A DNA stretch of 16,483 nt from CBDDBH01 sp965225625 (GTDB lineage Bacteria > Pseudomonadota > Gammaproteobacteria > JADZEE01), in contig CBDDBH010000009.1 of NCBI GenBank assembly GCA_965225625.1, positions 1 to 16,483 on the forward strand, read 5' to 3'. Of the stretch, positions 1-6,724 are shown piece after piece; the stretch's first letter is position 1, and every line of letters starts with the position of its first letter. Below the pieces are notes generated by a model that was not told the DNA's origin, did not search any database, and saw nothing but the letters and a program-made list of their open reading frames with translations. The position numbers were made by a program, and so were the translations under genes.

Positions 1-558
1 GATGGGCATGAAACCATTGAGTATGACGCCATCAGCAATCTCGCCGGCCAGCGCTAGCGCGCGCGGTCCAGTCACGCCGAGGTATACGGGCAAAGGCGCA
101 GTTGGAGTTACCTCGAGAACCGCGTCCTCGAGCTTGAATGTTTCGCCGCTAAAGGTGACCCGTTCGCCGGCCAGCAGCGCACGGATCACCATTACGTACT
201 CGCGCAAACGGGTAACGGGCTTGTGCATTTTCACGCCCTGCGCGGCGAGCACCTTGAGTGAGCCGGTGCCCAAACCGATGACGACGCGCCCGGACGCGAG
301 CTCAGCAAGTGTCGCGAAACTCAACGCCGTGACCACCGGGCCACGTGTATATACATTGACGATCGCAGTTCCCAGACGAGCGCGATCCGTTGCCGTTGCG
401 ATCGCGGCCAGCGGCACGAATCCGTCGCGGGCGATGCGGGTTTCGGCCATCCATATGGACTCGAAGCCCTGTTGTTCCGCGCGTGCGGCCAGGTCGACGA
501 TTGTCGGAGTGTCGGGTGCGCCCAGAAAGGCGAAACCGGTTTTTTTAGGTGTGGACAT
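1..558 (-). CDS. LLM-class (luciferase-like) flavin-dependent oxidoreductase, N-terminal part
   Basis: Reading the minus strand from ATG at 558 gives 186 residues open to the window edge, so the C-terminal part lies outside. The protein begins MSTPKKTGFAFLG and has the start of a luciferase-like TIM barrel: a first beta strand, then the helix around DLAARAEQQGFESIWMAET, then an RLGTAIVNVYTRGP strand, and a FATLAELASGRVVIGLGTGS stretch that is typical of F420- or FMN-dependent bacterial luciferase-family monooxygenases and reductases. Complete members are roughly 300-350 residues, so about half is present. The substrate cannot be read from the sequence. The family includes RutA, which opens the pyrimidine ring, so a ring-opening role would fit the neighbours, but nothing here shows it. 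No clear Shine-Dalgarno sequence precedes the ATG. It is divergent from the aminotransferase gene. Confidence 0.85.
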   Translation of the reverse strand, partial: MSTPKKTGFAFLGAPDTPTIVDLAARAEQQGFESIWMAETRIARDGFVPLAAIATATDRARLGTAIVNVYTRGPVVTALSFATLAELASGRVVIGLGTGSLKVLAAQGVKMHKPVTRLREYVMVIRALLAGERVTFSGETFKLEDAVLEVTPTAPLPVYLGVTGPRALALAGEIADGVILNGFMPI

Positions 559-712
559 GAGTGGAGTTTAGTTTCTAAAGAAGATCGCAGCCAATAACCC
601 CCTCACCCGACCGCCATCCATGGCGGTCGGGTGAGGGGTGGTAATGTACGGGTTCAACGAGCATCACGGCAACTGATGCTAAACTGCGGCGCCCAAACGC
701 GGAGTTCGATGC
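559..712. other. Intergenic region between divergent genes
   Basis: This 154-bp gap separates the minus-strand oxidoreductase from the plus-strand aminotransferase. It holds one copy of the 40-bp hairpin repeat (599-638) and a GGAG ribosome site at 701-704. An extended -10-like TGCTAAACT lies near 677-685, but no convincing -35 element sits at the right distance. Short reading frames here are chance frames running through the hairpin. Confidence 0.6.
599..638. repeat. Dispersed 40-bp palindromic hairpin repeat, copy 1
   Basis: The arms CCCCTCACCCGACCGCC and GGCGGTCGGGTGAGGGG pair perfectly over 17 bp around ATCCAT. This is the most symmetrical of three copies (others at 9091 and 10947). No T-run follows on either strand, and the element lies upstream of both flanking genes, so it does not look like an ordinary intrinsic terminator. 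It resembles a REP-type intergenic palindrome. The repeat family is not one I can name. Confidence 0.9.
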
Positions 713-1789
713 ATGAATGATTTTCGGGTCGCGCTCGGCGTGCGCGAAGCGGTAGACAACTTCCAGGCACCGGAAACTCTTGGCTTCGGCACTGTCATCG
801 CGCCCATCATGTATCGCATCGACTACGCCGACGGTAGGTGGAGCGATCCGCAACTGCTGCCGTACGGGCCAGTGTCATTGGATCCAGCTGCCAAGGTGCT
901 GCATTGGGCGCAGGTCATCTTCGAAGGGCTGAAGGCTTACTGGGTCGAGCAAAAGCACCCGGTGATTTTCCGTCCGAAGATGAATGCGCAGCGTCTCAAC
1001 AGCTCGGCGGAACGGATGCTGATGCCGATGCTGCCAGAAGAATCGTTCCTGGAGGGTTTGTATACGGTCGCCGCTTATTGCGAACCGCTGATCCCGCGCG
1101 CACCAGGTAAATCGTTATATTTGCGACCGCTGATGTACGGCACCCAACCGTCATTAGGGCTCGGCGCTTCAGACAGCTATACGTTCTTGGTCATTGCAAG
1201 TCCATCGGAGGCGGTCATATCGGGTGCGCTGCGTGTGATTATCGAACGGCAGGGTACGCGAGCAGCCCAGGGGGGTACCGGCGGGGTAAAAGCCAGTGGC
1301 AACTATGGTGCTTCCTTGCATTCCACGGAGCAAGCGCACGCCGAAGGCTACAGCCAACCGTTGTGGTTGGATGCGGCGGAGCACCGCTACATCGAGGAAC
1401 TCTCGATCATGAATTTTTTCGCGGTGATCGCCGGCACACTGCATACGCCTGCGTTGGGAGGCACCATATTGCCCGGCGTGACCCGTGATTCGGTTATCGC
1501 GCTGGCGCGCGCCAGCGCGATTGAAGTGCAAGAGCAGCAAATCGACATCGATCGCTTGTTGAGTTTGATAAAGTCGGGCGAGTGCACCGAGGCCTTCGCT
1601 TGCGGTACAGCCGCTACCATTGTACCGATCAGCACGATTGGCGAACGCGATGGCTCGCTTTACGAACTCGATCCGCGTGATGATTCATTAGCGATCCGGC
1701 TCAAGCAACAGTTGTTGGACATTCAGGAAGGACGCGCCAATGACAGTCTCAACTGGATGCAGGCGATACCGACCAAGTATTATCGGTAA
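713..1789 (+). CDS. ilvE: Branched-chain amino acid aminotransferase (class IV, PLP-dependent)
   Basis: This 358-residue protein is a fold-type IV PLP aminotransferase of the larger branched-chain class (BCAT2-like). FEGLKAY (70-76) is the family substrate-pocket motif. K193 in GGVKASGNYGASL is the expected Schiff-base lysine. YIEELSIMNFF (226-236) carries the glutamate that contacts the pyridine nitrogen, with LS in place of the usual VG. TILPGVTRDS (251-260) binds the PLP phosphate, and ACGTAA (296-301) is the substrate loop. The family moves amino groups between Leu, Ile or Val and 2-oxoglutarate. Whether this copy is biosynthetic or catabolic is open: it stands next to a TetR regulator and amide-degrading genes rather than other ilv genes. 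The start at 713 is preceded by GGAG at 701-704, while the ATG at 709 meets a stop after two codons. Confidence 0.92.
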   Translation: MNDFRVALGVREAVDNFQAPETLGFGTVIAPIMYRIDYADGRWSDPQLLPYGPVSLDPAAKVLHWAQVIFEGLKAYWVEQKHPVIFRPKMNAQRLNSSAERMLMPMLPEESFLEGLYTVAAYCEPLIPRAPGKSLYLRPLMYGTQPSLGLGASDSYTFLVIASPSEAVISGALRVIIERQGTRAAQGGTGGVKASGNYGASLHSTEQAHAEGYSQPLWLDAAEHRYIEELSIMNFFAVIAGTLHTPALGGTILPGVTRDSVIALARASAIEVQEQQIDIDRLLSLIKSGECTEAFACGTAATIVPISTIGERDGSLYELDPRDDSLAIRLKQQLLDIQEGRANDSLNWMQAIPTKYYR

Positions 1790-1810
1790 GCTTGAGTAGC
1801 TTGAAAGACG

Positions 1811-2494
1811 ATGAGTTCTGTCAATAAATCCCCCATTCAGCCGGTCGAAAGCCTGAGCGACCGCGCGCTGCGCAGTCGCGATAAACTCAAGAGTGCGACC
1901 CGTGAGCTGTTGAATGAGCGTGGCTTCCATCAGATCCGTGTCCAGGACCTTACCGAACGTGCCGGCGTCGCGGCCGGGCTTTTTTACCGCTACTTTCGTG
2001 ATTTGCGCGAGATCGTCTACGAAGTCTCCAGGGAGTTCATGGCGCAGTTGATTAGCCAGACTAGCGATCTGGCGAGTGCGGCTCACCCCTACGATCAAAT
2101 CTATGAACGCCACCTACTGGCGCTGAACCTATTTACGCAGAACCCGGGGATCGTACGCTGCATGTTTCAATACGATGGCGACTACCCTGAATTTGGACTC
2201 GCTTGGAAGGGCGCCGCGCATGTGTGGAATCTTCAGGTTGCCGACTTTCTACAAGCGAACATCTCGATCCAGCCGGAACAAGCGCAGCACACCGCTTTTG
2301 TACTCGGTGCGATGACGGAAGGTGTGTTTTTTCAATACCTCATTCGGCATACCGAAGATCTCGAGAACATGGGTCCGGTGCCCAACGATATCGCCGAGCT
2401 GATCTCCGTGATGTGGTATCGAGCTATTTTTTTGCAGAATCCACCGGCGGACAAGCTTCGCTCCGGTAACGCGCTGATCCACGCTGCCGGTTAA
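1811..2494 (+). CDS. TetR/AcrR-family transcriptional regulator
   Basis: This 227-residue protein has an N-terminal TetR DNA-binding domain. After about 20 extra residues, helix 1 covers RSRDKLKSATRELLNERGF, and the helix-turn-helix spans about 43-62, with GVAAGLFYRYF as the recognition helix and the usual aromatic end. Residues 65-227 form an all-helical ligand-binding and dimerisation domain with no recognisable ligand signature. It starts 21 bp after the aminotransferase stop on the same strand, so the two are probably cotranscribed, and it converges with hyuB 30 bp further on. It is the only transcription factor in the window and is a candidate to bind the shared site at 4405 and 11695, but no copy of that site lies upstream of its own transcription unit. 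Confidence 0.93.
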   Translation: MSSVNKSPIQPVESLSDRALRSRDKLKSATRELLNERGFHQIRVQDLTERAGVAAGLFYRYFRDLREIVYEVSREFMAQLISQTSDLASAAHPYDQIYERHLLALNLFTQNPGIVRCMFQYDGDYPEFGLAWKGAAHVWNLQVADFLQANISIQPEQAQHTAFVLGAMTEGVFFQYLIRHTEDLENMGPVPNDIAELISVMWYRAIFLQNPPADKLRSGNALIHAAG

Positions 2495-2524
2495 CTCGCA
2501 TCGCGCCTTCATGCAATTTGCAGT

Positions 2525-4321
2525 TTAAGCGTTCGCCCTCAGCTCGCGTGTTTGCGCAAGATCCAGTTTGTCGGCATCGTCAATTTCGACCCCGTATTGT
2601 TCGCGTGCCTGCTCGCGTGTGATGAGTTCATCCAGGTAATCGGCGAGCACGCGTGCCGGTTCGCGCGCGAATGGCTTACCGTAGCCGCCGCCGCAGCCGC
2701 CGATGGCAATGAAGCGATCACCTGCCTTCGTGGGCCGCGTTGCCACCATGGATGGCAATTCGATCACTTCACCGTTTTTTCGCACCATGGTCAATTGCGA
2801 TGGAATGCCCTCGTGTCCACCATCGAATCCCCAGCCCCAATGCGAGTGTCCATCGCCCTCTGAGCTGACCGTACCGTCGACCAGGAACTCCGTCTCTTTG
2901 ATCATGCCGATACCCCCGCGCCACTTACCCGGTACGCTCGCGTCTGCACGTAATTCGTAACGGTTTACTCTCAGCGGTACGTGCGTCTCTATATCTTCGA
3001 TCGGGTTGTTGCGGGTGTTCGCGTACAGTGTGTCTACTGCGTCCATACCATCGCGGCCGTGCCGGCCGCCATAGCTGCCTTCGAAGATTTCGATATGGAC
3101 CCAGTGTTGTTCATTGCGCAGACCGGAAAACCCAAGGGCCTTGAGATTCGCGATGCCGGCGCTGACCTGCTTGGGGAGTATCGGTGCCAGTGCTCGCATC
3201 AGCGTGTCGGCGAGAATGTTGCCCGGTGAAACACGCGCCATGGTGGGTGCCGGGAATATCGGGTTAGCGAGCGAACCCTTGGGAGCCGTGATATGGACCG
3301 GTCGGTAAAGTCCGGCGTTTTGCGGGATGTCCCCGTGCACGTCGGAATCCAATAATATGGAGCGCAGGGTCAGCCAAATTGCAACGTCCACCGTGCCGAT
3401 GAAGGGCATGTTGATCGCGTGGCCTTCAACCTGATCGGCGGTGCCGGTTAGATCAACAGTGAGTTCCGAGCCCGCTACCGTGACCGCAACTTTGATCGGC
3501 AGGTTCTTCAGCTTGGGATCGGTGCTGTCGAGGTAGCCGTCAACGACACCCTCCGCCCTATAAGTGCCGTCGGGGATCTTTTCGATCTGTACACGCATCA
3601 AGCGTTCGGAGTAATCGAACAAGTCCTCGGAAGCGTCGCGAAGCAAATCCAGGCCGAAGCGGGCGATTAGATCCACGAACCGCTTTGCCCCCACCTGACA
3701 TGCCGCGATCTGTGCTTCCATATCGCCGACAATCAAGCCGGGAACGCGCACATTGTCGCGGATCAACTGCCACACGGCGAGATTGCTTTGGCCTTGGTCG
3801 TAGACTTTGATCGCTTTGAATTGAAAACCTTCGGCATAGGCGTCGGCGCAATTGGAGATCCCCACGCTGCCAGGTTCACACGAGCCGATGTCCAGATGAT
3901 GGGCGGTGGTCATGGAAAATCCTACCAGCGCATGTTCATAAAACACCGGCACGCAAAAACCGATATCGGGGCTGTGCGATGCGCCGTTGTAGGCATCGTT
4001 GTGAATAATCACGTCACCCTCGCGTAAGGTCTCACCGCGTTCCTTCATTTGCTTCATGATGCCGCGTACGTAACCGGGTATCGGCCCCGACTGCAACGGC
4101 GTGCTCTTGTTGCACTCGCACAGTTGCCGGCCTTGTGCGTCGCACAGTGCGGCGCCGAAGTCTTCAGATTCACGGATGATGCTGGAGTACGACATGCGCA
4201 TGAGCTTAAAGCCCATCTCGATAGCGATGTTTTCCAACGCGCCGTAAATAATGCTCGCTGTCACCGGGTCCACGCGGGTGGCATCGTTCCGTGGGCTGCT
4301 TGCGGGGGTTGCATCGTTCAT
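2525..4321 (-). CDS. hyuB: Hydantoinase B / oxoprolinase-family subunit (HyuB)
   Basis: This 598-residue protein is of the HyuB / acetone carboxylase-alpha / 5-oxoprolinase C-half family. With HyuA it forms ATP-dependent amidohydrolases that open hydantoins, N-methylhydantoin or 5-oxoproline. Visible signatures are VDPVTASIIYGALENIAIEMG near the N terminus, HNDAYNGASHSPDIG (107-121) matching the family NDPY-GG-H--D metal or active-site block, and TTAHHLDIG (138-146). Towards the C terminus come WRGGIGMIKE, HWGWGFDGGHEG and GGCGGGYGKPFAREP, followed by REQAREQYGVEI. Length is usual for the family. It starts at ATG 4321 with a poor ribosome site. It is transcribed away from hyuA across a shared 234-bp region, whereas hyuA and hyuB usually lie head to tail. 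The exact substrate cannot be told from sequence. Confidence 0.93.
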   Translation of the reverse strand: MNDATPASSPRNDATRVDPVTASIIYGALENIAIEMGFKLMRMSYSSIIRESEDFGAALCDAQGRQLCECNKSTPLQSGPIPGYVRGIMKQMKERGETLREGDVIIHNDAYNGASHSPDIGFCVPVFYEHALVGFSMTTAHHLDIGSCEPGSVGISNCADAYAEGFQFKAIKVYDQGQSNLAVWQLIRDNVRVPGLIVGDMEAQIAACQVGAKRFVDLIARFGLDLLRDASEDLFDYSERLMRVQIEKIPDGTYRAEGVVDGYLDSTDPKLKNLPIKVAVTVAGSELTVDLTGTADQVEGHAINMPFIGTVDVAIWLTLRSILLDSDVHGDIPQNAGLYRPVHITAPKGSLANPIFPAPTMARVSPGNILADTLMRALAPILPKQVSAGIANLKALGFSGLRNEQHWVHIEIFEGSYGGRHGRDGMDAVDTLYANTRNNPIEDIETHVPLRVNRYELRADASVPGKWRGGIGMIKETEFLVDGTVSSEGDGHSHWGWGFDGGHEGIPSQLTMVRKNGEVIELPSMVATRPTKAGDRFIAIGGCGGGYGKPFAREPARVLADYLDELITREQAREQYGVEIDDADKLDLAQTRELRANA

Positions 4322-4375
4322 TTGCCGTTACCGTAGGTTTTCTTGGTCGTTGTTTCGAATTAAGTAATGTTAAAG

Positions 4376-4403
4376 ACTATAACTGTATAGAAGAGTCGGA
4401 CAA
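4376..4403 (-). promoter_or_regulatory. Candidate sigma70 promoter for hyuB
   Basis: On the minus strand TTGTCC (4403-4398) and TATAGT (4381-4376) are separated by 16 bp, matching the sigma70 consensus at 4/6 and 5/6 positions. The -35 hexamer ends 1 bp from the palindromic site at 4405, so a protein bound there would probably affect hyuB as well as hyuA. This is a pattern match only. Confidence 0.45.
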
Positions 4404-4404
4404 T

Positions 4405-4428
4405 GTTGAAGGTGAATTCAAGTTCAAC
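4405..4428. promoter_or_regulatory. Near-palindromic operator candidate, copy 1 (hyuB/hyuA)
   Basis: This 24-bp near-palindrome has outer arms GTTGAA and TTCAAC and a self-complementary core TGAATTCA. Only the two dinucleotides between arms and core break the symmetry. A closely similar site lies at 11695-11718 upstream of allA; the two match at 23 of 26 positions when the following TA is counted. The left arm contains the -35 hexamer of the plus-strand promoter and the rest fills its spacer, which suggests repression by promoter occlusion. The regulator is unknown. Confidence 0.75.
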
Positions 4429-4434
4429 TATTAT
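4406..4434 (+). promoter_or_regulatory. Candidate sigma70 promoter for hyuA
   Basis: TTGAAG at 4406-4411 and TATTAT at 4429-4434 are separated by exactly 17 bp and match the consensus hexamers at 4/6 and 5/6 positions. Transcription would start near 4441, leaving a leader of about 115 nt before the hyuA ATG at 4556. The same arrangement with the same spacing recurs upstream of allA. Confidence 0.6.
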
Positions 4435-4458
4435 TCGGCATTCAAGTTCGGTGCTCGA

Positions 4459-4480
4459 TGTGTTGTATATCCACAACACA
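4459..4480. promoter_or_regulatory. 22-bp inverted repeat in the hyuA leader
   Basis: TGTGTTGT (4459-4466) and ACAACACA (4473-4480) are perfect 8-bp inverted arms around ATATCC. The repeat lies about 18-40 bases downstream of the predicted hyuA transcription start, so it could be a second operator of GntR or TetR style or a small leader hairpin. No second copy was seen elsewhere in the window. Confidence 0.5.
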
Positions 4481-4555
4481 CTACGGCGTCGATAGAAACA
4501 GGAAAACGGCTCGCCCGGACGTACGCGCCCTTTTCCGAGAGCACTTATAACAACA

Positions 4556-6631
4556 ATGAAAGTCATCGGCGTCGACGTTGGTGGGACCTTTACCGATATC
4601 GTCCTTACCGACACCGATAGTAATGTCACGGCGATCCACAAAATCGCCAGTACACCCGAGGATCCCTCTGTCGCTGTCATGAACGGGATCACTGAAATCT
4701 GCGCCCGCAACACCGTTCCACCCAGCGATATCGCGCATGTGTTTCATGGAACCACCGTCGCGACCAATGCGGTCCTGCAATACAAGGGTGCGCGCGCAGG
4801 CATGATTACGACTGCCGGTTATCGCGACATCATTCACATCGGTCGCCATCAAAGGCCACAACATTATTCCATCATGCAGGAGATCCCGTGGCAGGAGCGT
4901 CCACTTATTTCGCGACGCTATCGAAAAACAGTCACTGAGCGACTGATCCCGCCTACCGGTGAGGTCCTGGTCCCGCTGAATGAGGACGAAGTTCGCAACG
5001 TTGCCCGCGAATTGCGGGACGCGGAAGTTTCCTCGATTGTCATCTGTTTCTTATTTTCGTATCTCAATTCCGCCCACGAGGACCGTGCCAAAGCAATTGT
5101 GCAGTCAGAATGTCCCGAGATCTTCGTCACGACATCAAGCGAGGTTTCGCCACAGTTTCGCGAGTTCGAACGTTTTACCACCGCGGCCATGAATGCTTTT
5201 ATCGGACCTCTGGTCCGCGAGTACGTGAATAATCTCGAACAGGCGCTGCGCATAGCAGGCATTGCCGCCGAGTTGCACATCATGCGCTCAAACGGCGGCG
5301 TGGCCACGGTCCAAACGGTCGCGCGCTTACCGGTGTTCACCTTGATGTCCGGGCTTGCGGCAGGTGTCATGGGCGGAGCGTGGGTAGGAGGTTTGGCCGG
5401 GCGTAACAATGTGATCACCTTCGATGTCGGCGGCACCAGCGCGGACATTGGCGTGGTGACAGATGGGCTATTTGTCGAGGCATCTGCGCGCGACACTTTT
5501 GTGGGCGGTTATCCGATCATGGTGCCGATGATCGATCTGCACACCATCGGTGCAGGTGGCGGCTCCATCGCCCACCTTGATGCCGGCGGCGCTTTCAAAG
5601 TCGGTCCGCAGAGTGCCGGCGCCGTTCCGGGACCGGCGGCATACGCGCAAGGTGGTACGGAAGCGACGGTTACCGACGCCAATCTGGTGCTGGGACGACT
5701 CGACAAAGACAACTTTCTCGGCGGTGCGATGGCGCTCGATGCTGCCGCCGCAACAGCGGCTGTACAGGTCATGGCGGACCGCGTCGGCATGCCGCTGCTC
5801 GATGCCGCGGAAGGCATCATTGCGCTGTTGAACTCGAGTATGGCGAACGCGATCCGCGCTCGCACGGTGCAGAAAGGTATCGATCCGCGTGACTACGTGC
5901 TGGTTGCCTCCGGCGGTGCGGGTCCGTTACACGGCGCCGAAGTCGCACGCATGCTGGACATTCCCGAAGTCGTGATACCGCCTTATCCCGGCATCAACTC
6001 TGCTATGGGATTGCTTACCACCGATCTCAAATACGATGCCATCCAAACTGCCTTTTTGGTTTCAACGGCCATGGATTACGCGCGGCTTAACCAGGGATTT
6101 GCCGCTATGGAAGCCCAACTGCGCGCCCAATTCGAAACCGACGGTATCAGCGCGAACGAGGCGCAATACCATCGCTACACCGATTTGCATTACGCGGGGC
6201 AGGGCTATGAACTACGCGTTACAATACCCGCAGGCGAGATAAACGAGGCAAGCCTGTCCGAGGCGCTGGAGGAATTTCACCGTTTGCATCACAGCGAATA
6301 CGGACACAGCTTTCCAGACAGTCCGGTCGAGTTCGTCAACATCCGCGTGACCGGTATCGGCCCGGTTCCTAAGATTGGGGTGCCGTCGGTCCCTGCGGGC
6401 GGATCTCGGGAGGCTGCACTTGCGAAACGGGATACCACCGTTTTTCGGCTGAGTGAAAAACTGCAGGAGTTCGACACGGCTTTCTACACGCGTCATGAGC
6501 TGCCGTTGGGCGAGGAGATTCCCGGCCCTGCGATCATCCTGCAGACGGATTCCACAACGGTAGTTCCGCCGGACTGCACAGTTACCGCCGCCAGTTCAGG
6601 CACGCTCTTGATTAACGTGGGCTTGTCGTGA
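4556..6631 (+). CDS. hyuA: Hydantoinase A / oxoprolinase-family subunit (HyuA)
   Basis: This 691-residue protein is the ATP-binding HyuA partner of HyuB. It has the actin/hexokinase-type fold seen in hydantoinase A and 5-oxoprolinase. GVDVGGTFTD (5-14) is the first phosphate loop, HGTTVATNAVL follows near 65-75, FDVGGTSADIG (289-299) is the second phosphate loop, and HTIGAGGGSIA (329-339) and VASGGAGPLHG are further nucleotide-site and family motifs. The C-terminal third (about 500-690) is the family C-terminal domain with EIPGPAIILQTDSTTVVPP. Length is typical for stand-alone HyuA. The ATG at 4556 directly opens the conserved MKVIGVDVGGT; the ribosome site is weak. It is divergent from hyuB and is followed 93 bp later by a TonB-dependent receptor on the same strand. 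Substrate is inferred only as a cyclic amide. Confidence 0.94.
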   Translation: MKVIGVDVGGTFTDIVLTDTDSNVTAIHKIASTPEDPSVAVMNGITEICARNTVPPSDIAHVFHGTTVATNAVLQYKGARAGMITTAGYRDIIHIGRHQRPQHYSIMQEIPWQERPLISRRYRKTVTERLIPPTGEVLVPLNEDEVRNVARELRDAEVSSIVICFLFSYLNSAHEDRAKAIVQSECPEIFVTTSSEVSPQFREFERFTTAAMNAFIGPLVREYVNNLEQALRIAGIAAELHIMRSNGGVATVQTVARLPVFTLMSGLAAGVMGGAWVGGLAGRNNVITFDVGGTSADIGVVTDGLFVEASARDTFVGGYPIMVPMIDLHTIGAGGGSIAHLDAGGAFKVGPQSAGAVPGPAAYAQGGTEATVTDANLVLGRLDKDNFLGGAMALDAAAATAAVQVMADRVGMPLLDAAEGIIALLNSSMANAIRARTVQKGIDPRDYVLVASGGAGPLHGAEVARMLDIPEVVIPPYPGINSAMGLLTTDLKYDAIQTAFLVSTAMDYARLNQGFAAMEAQLRAQFETDGISANEAQYHRYTDLHYAGQGYELRVTIPAGEINEASLSEALEEFHRLHHSEYGHSFPDSPVEFVNIRVTGIGPVPKIGVPSVPAGGSREAALAKRDTTVFRLSEKLQEFDTAFYTRHELPLGEEIPGPAIILQTDSTTVVPPDCTVTAASSGTLLINVGLS

Positions 6632-6710
6632 ATAGAGTTAATTTCAGAATCTTAATATCGCCATGCTGCTCGGTCGTTCGAGCCAGGCGTCACCTACCGA
6701 TCCATCTTCG

Positions 6711-6716
6711 AGGAGG
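6711..6716 (+). promoter_or_regulatory. Strong ribosome binding site of the TonB-dependent receptor
   Basis: A perfect AGGAGG sits 8 nt before the ATG at 6725. It fixes this start over other frames in the 93-bp gap after hyuA, which otherwise shows no clear terminator or gene. Confidence 0.85.
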
Positions 6717-6724
6717 ATCTATCG

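Larger units (their letters stand above)
4322..4555. promoter_or_regulatory. hyuB/hyuA divergent control region
   Basis: This 234-bp stretch is visibly AT-richer than its neighbours and separates the divergent hyuB and hyuA genes. It contains a minus-strand promoter candidate (4376-4403), a long near-palindrome overlapping a plus-strand promoter (4405-4434), a partial tandem repeat of that site (4440-4449) and a second inverted repeat (4459-4480). The hyuA message would carry a leader of about 115 nt. Confidence 0.7.

Noticed and set aside
2..571. Long plus-strand open frame at the left edge
   Set aside because: It is antisense to the clearly recognisable luciferase-like oxidoreductase, and its own translation is Ala/Arg/Ser-rich with no family features.
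599..638. Hairpin repeat as an intrinsic terminator
   Set aside because: No T-run follows the stem on either strand, and the element lies in a divergent gap where neither neighbour needs a terminator.
677..685. Extended -10 element before the aminotransferase
   Set aside because: TGCTAAACT is suggestive but has no matching -35 at a usable distance, so it was not called as a promoter.
575..853. Minus-strand open frame overlapping the aminotransferase start
   Set aside because: It runs through the 40-bp hairpin repeat and antisense to the real gene; no ribosome site or recognisable sequence.
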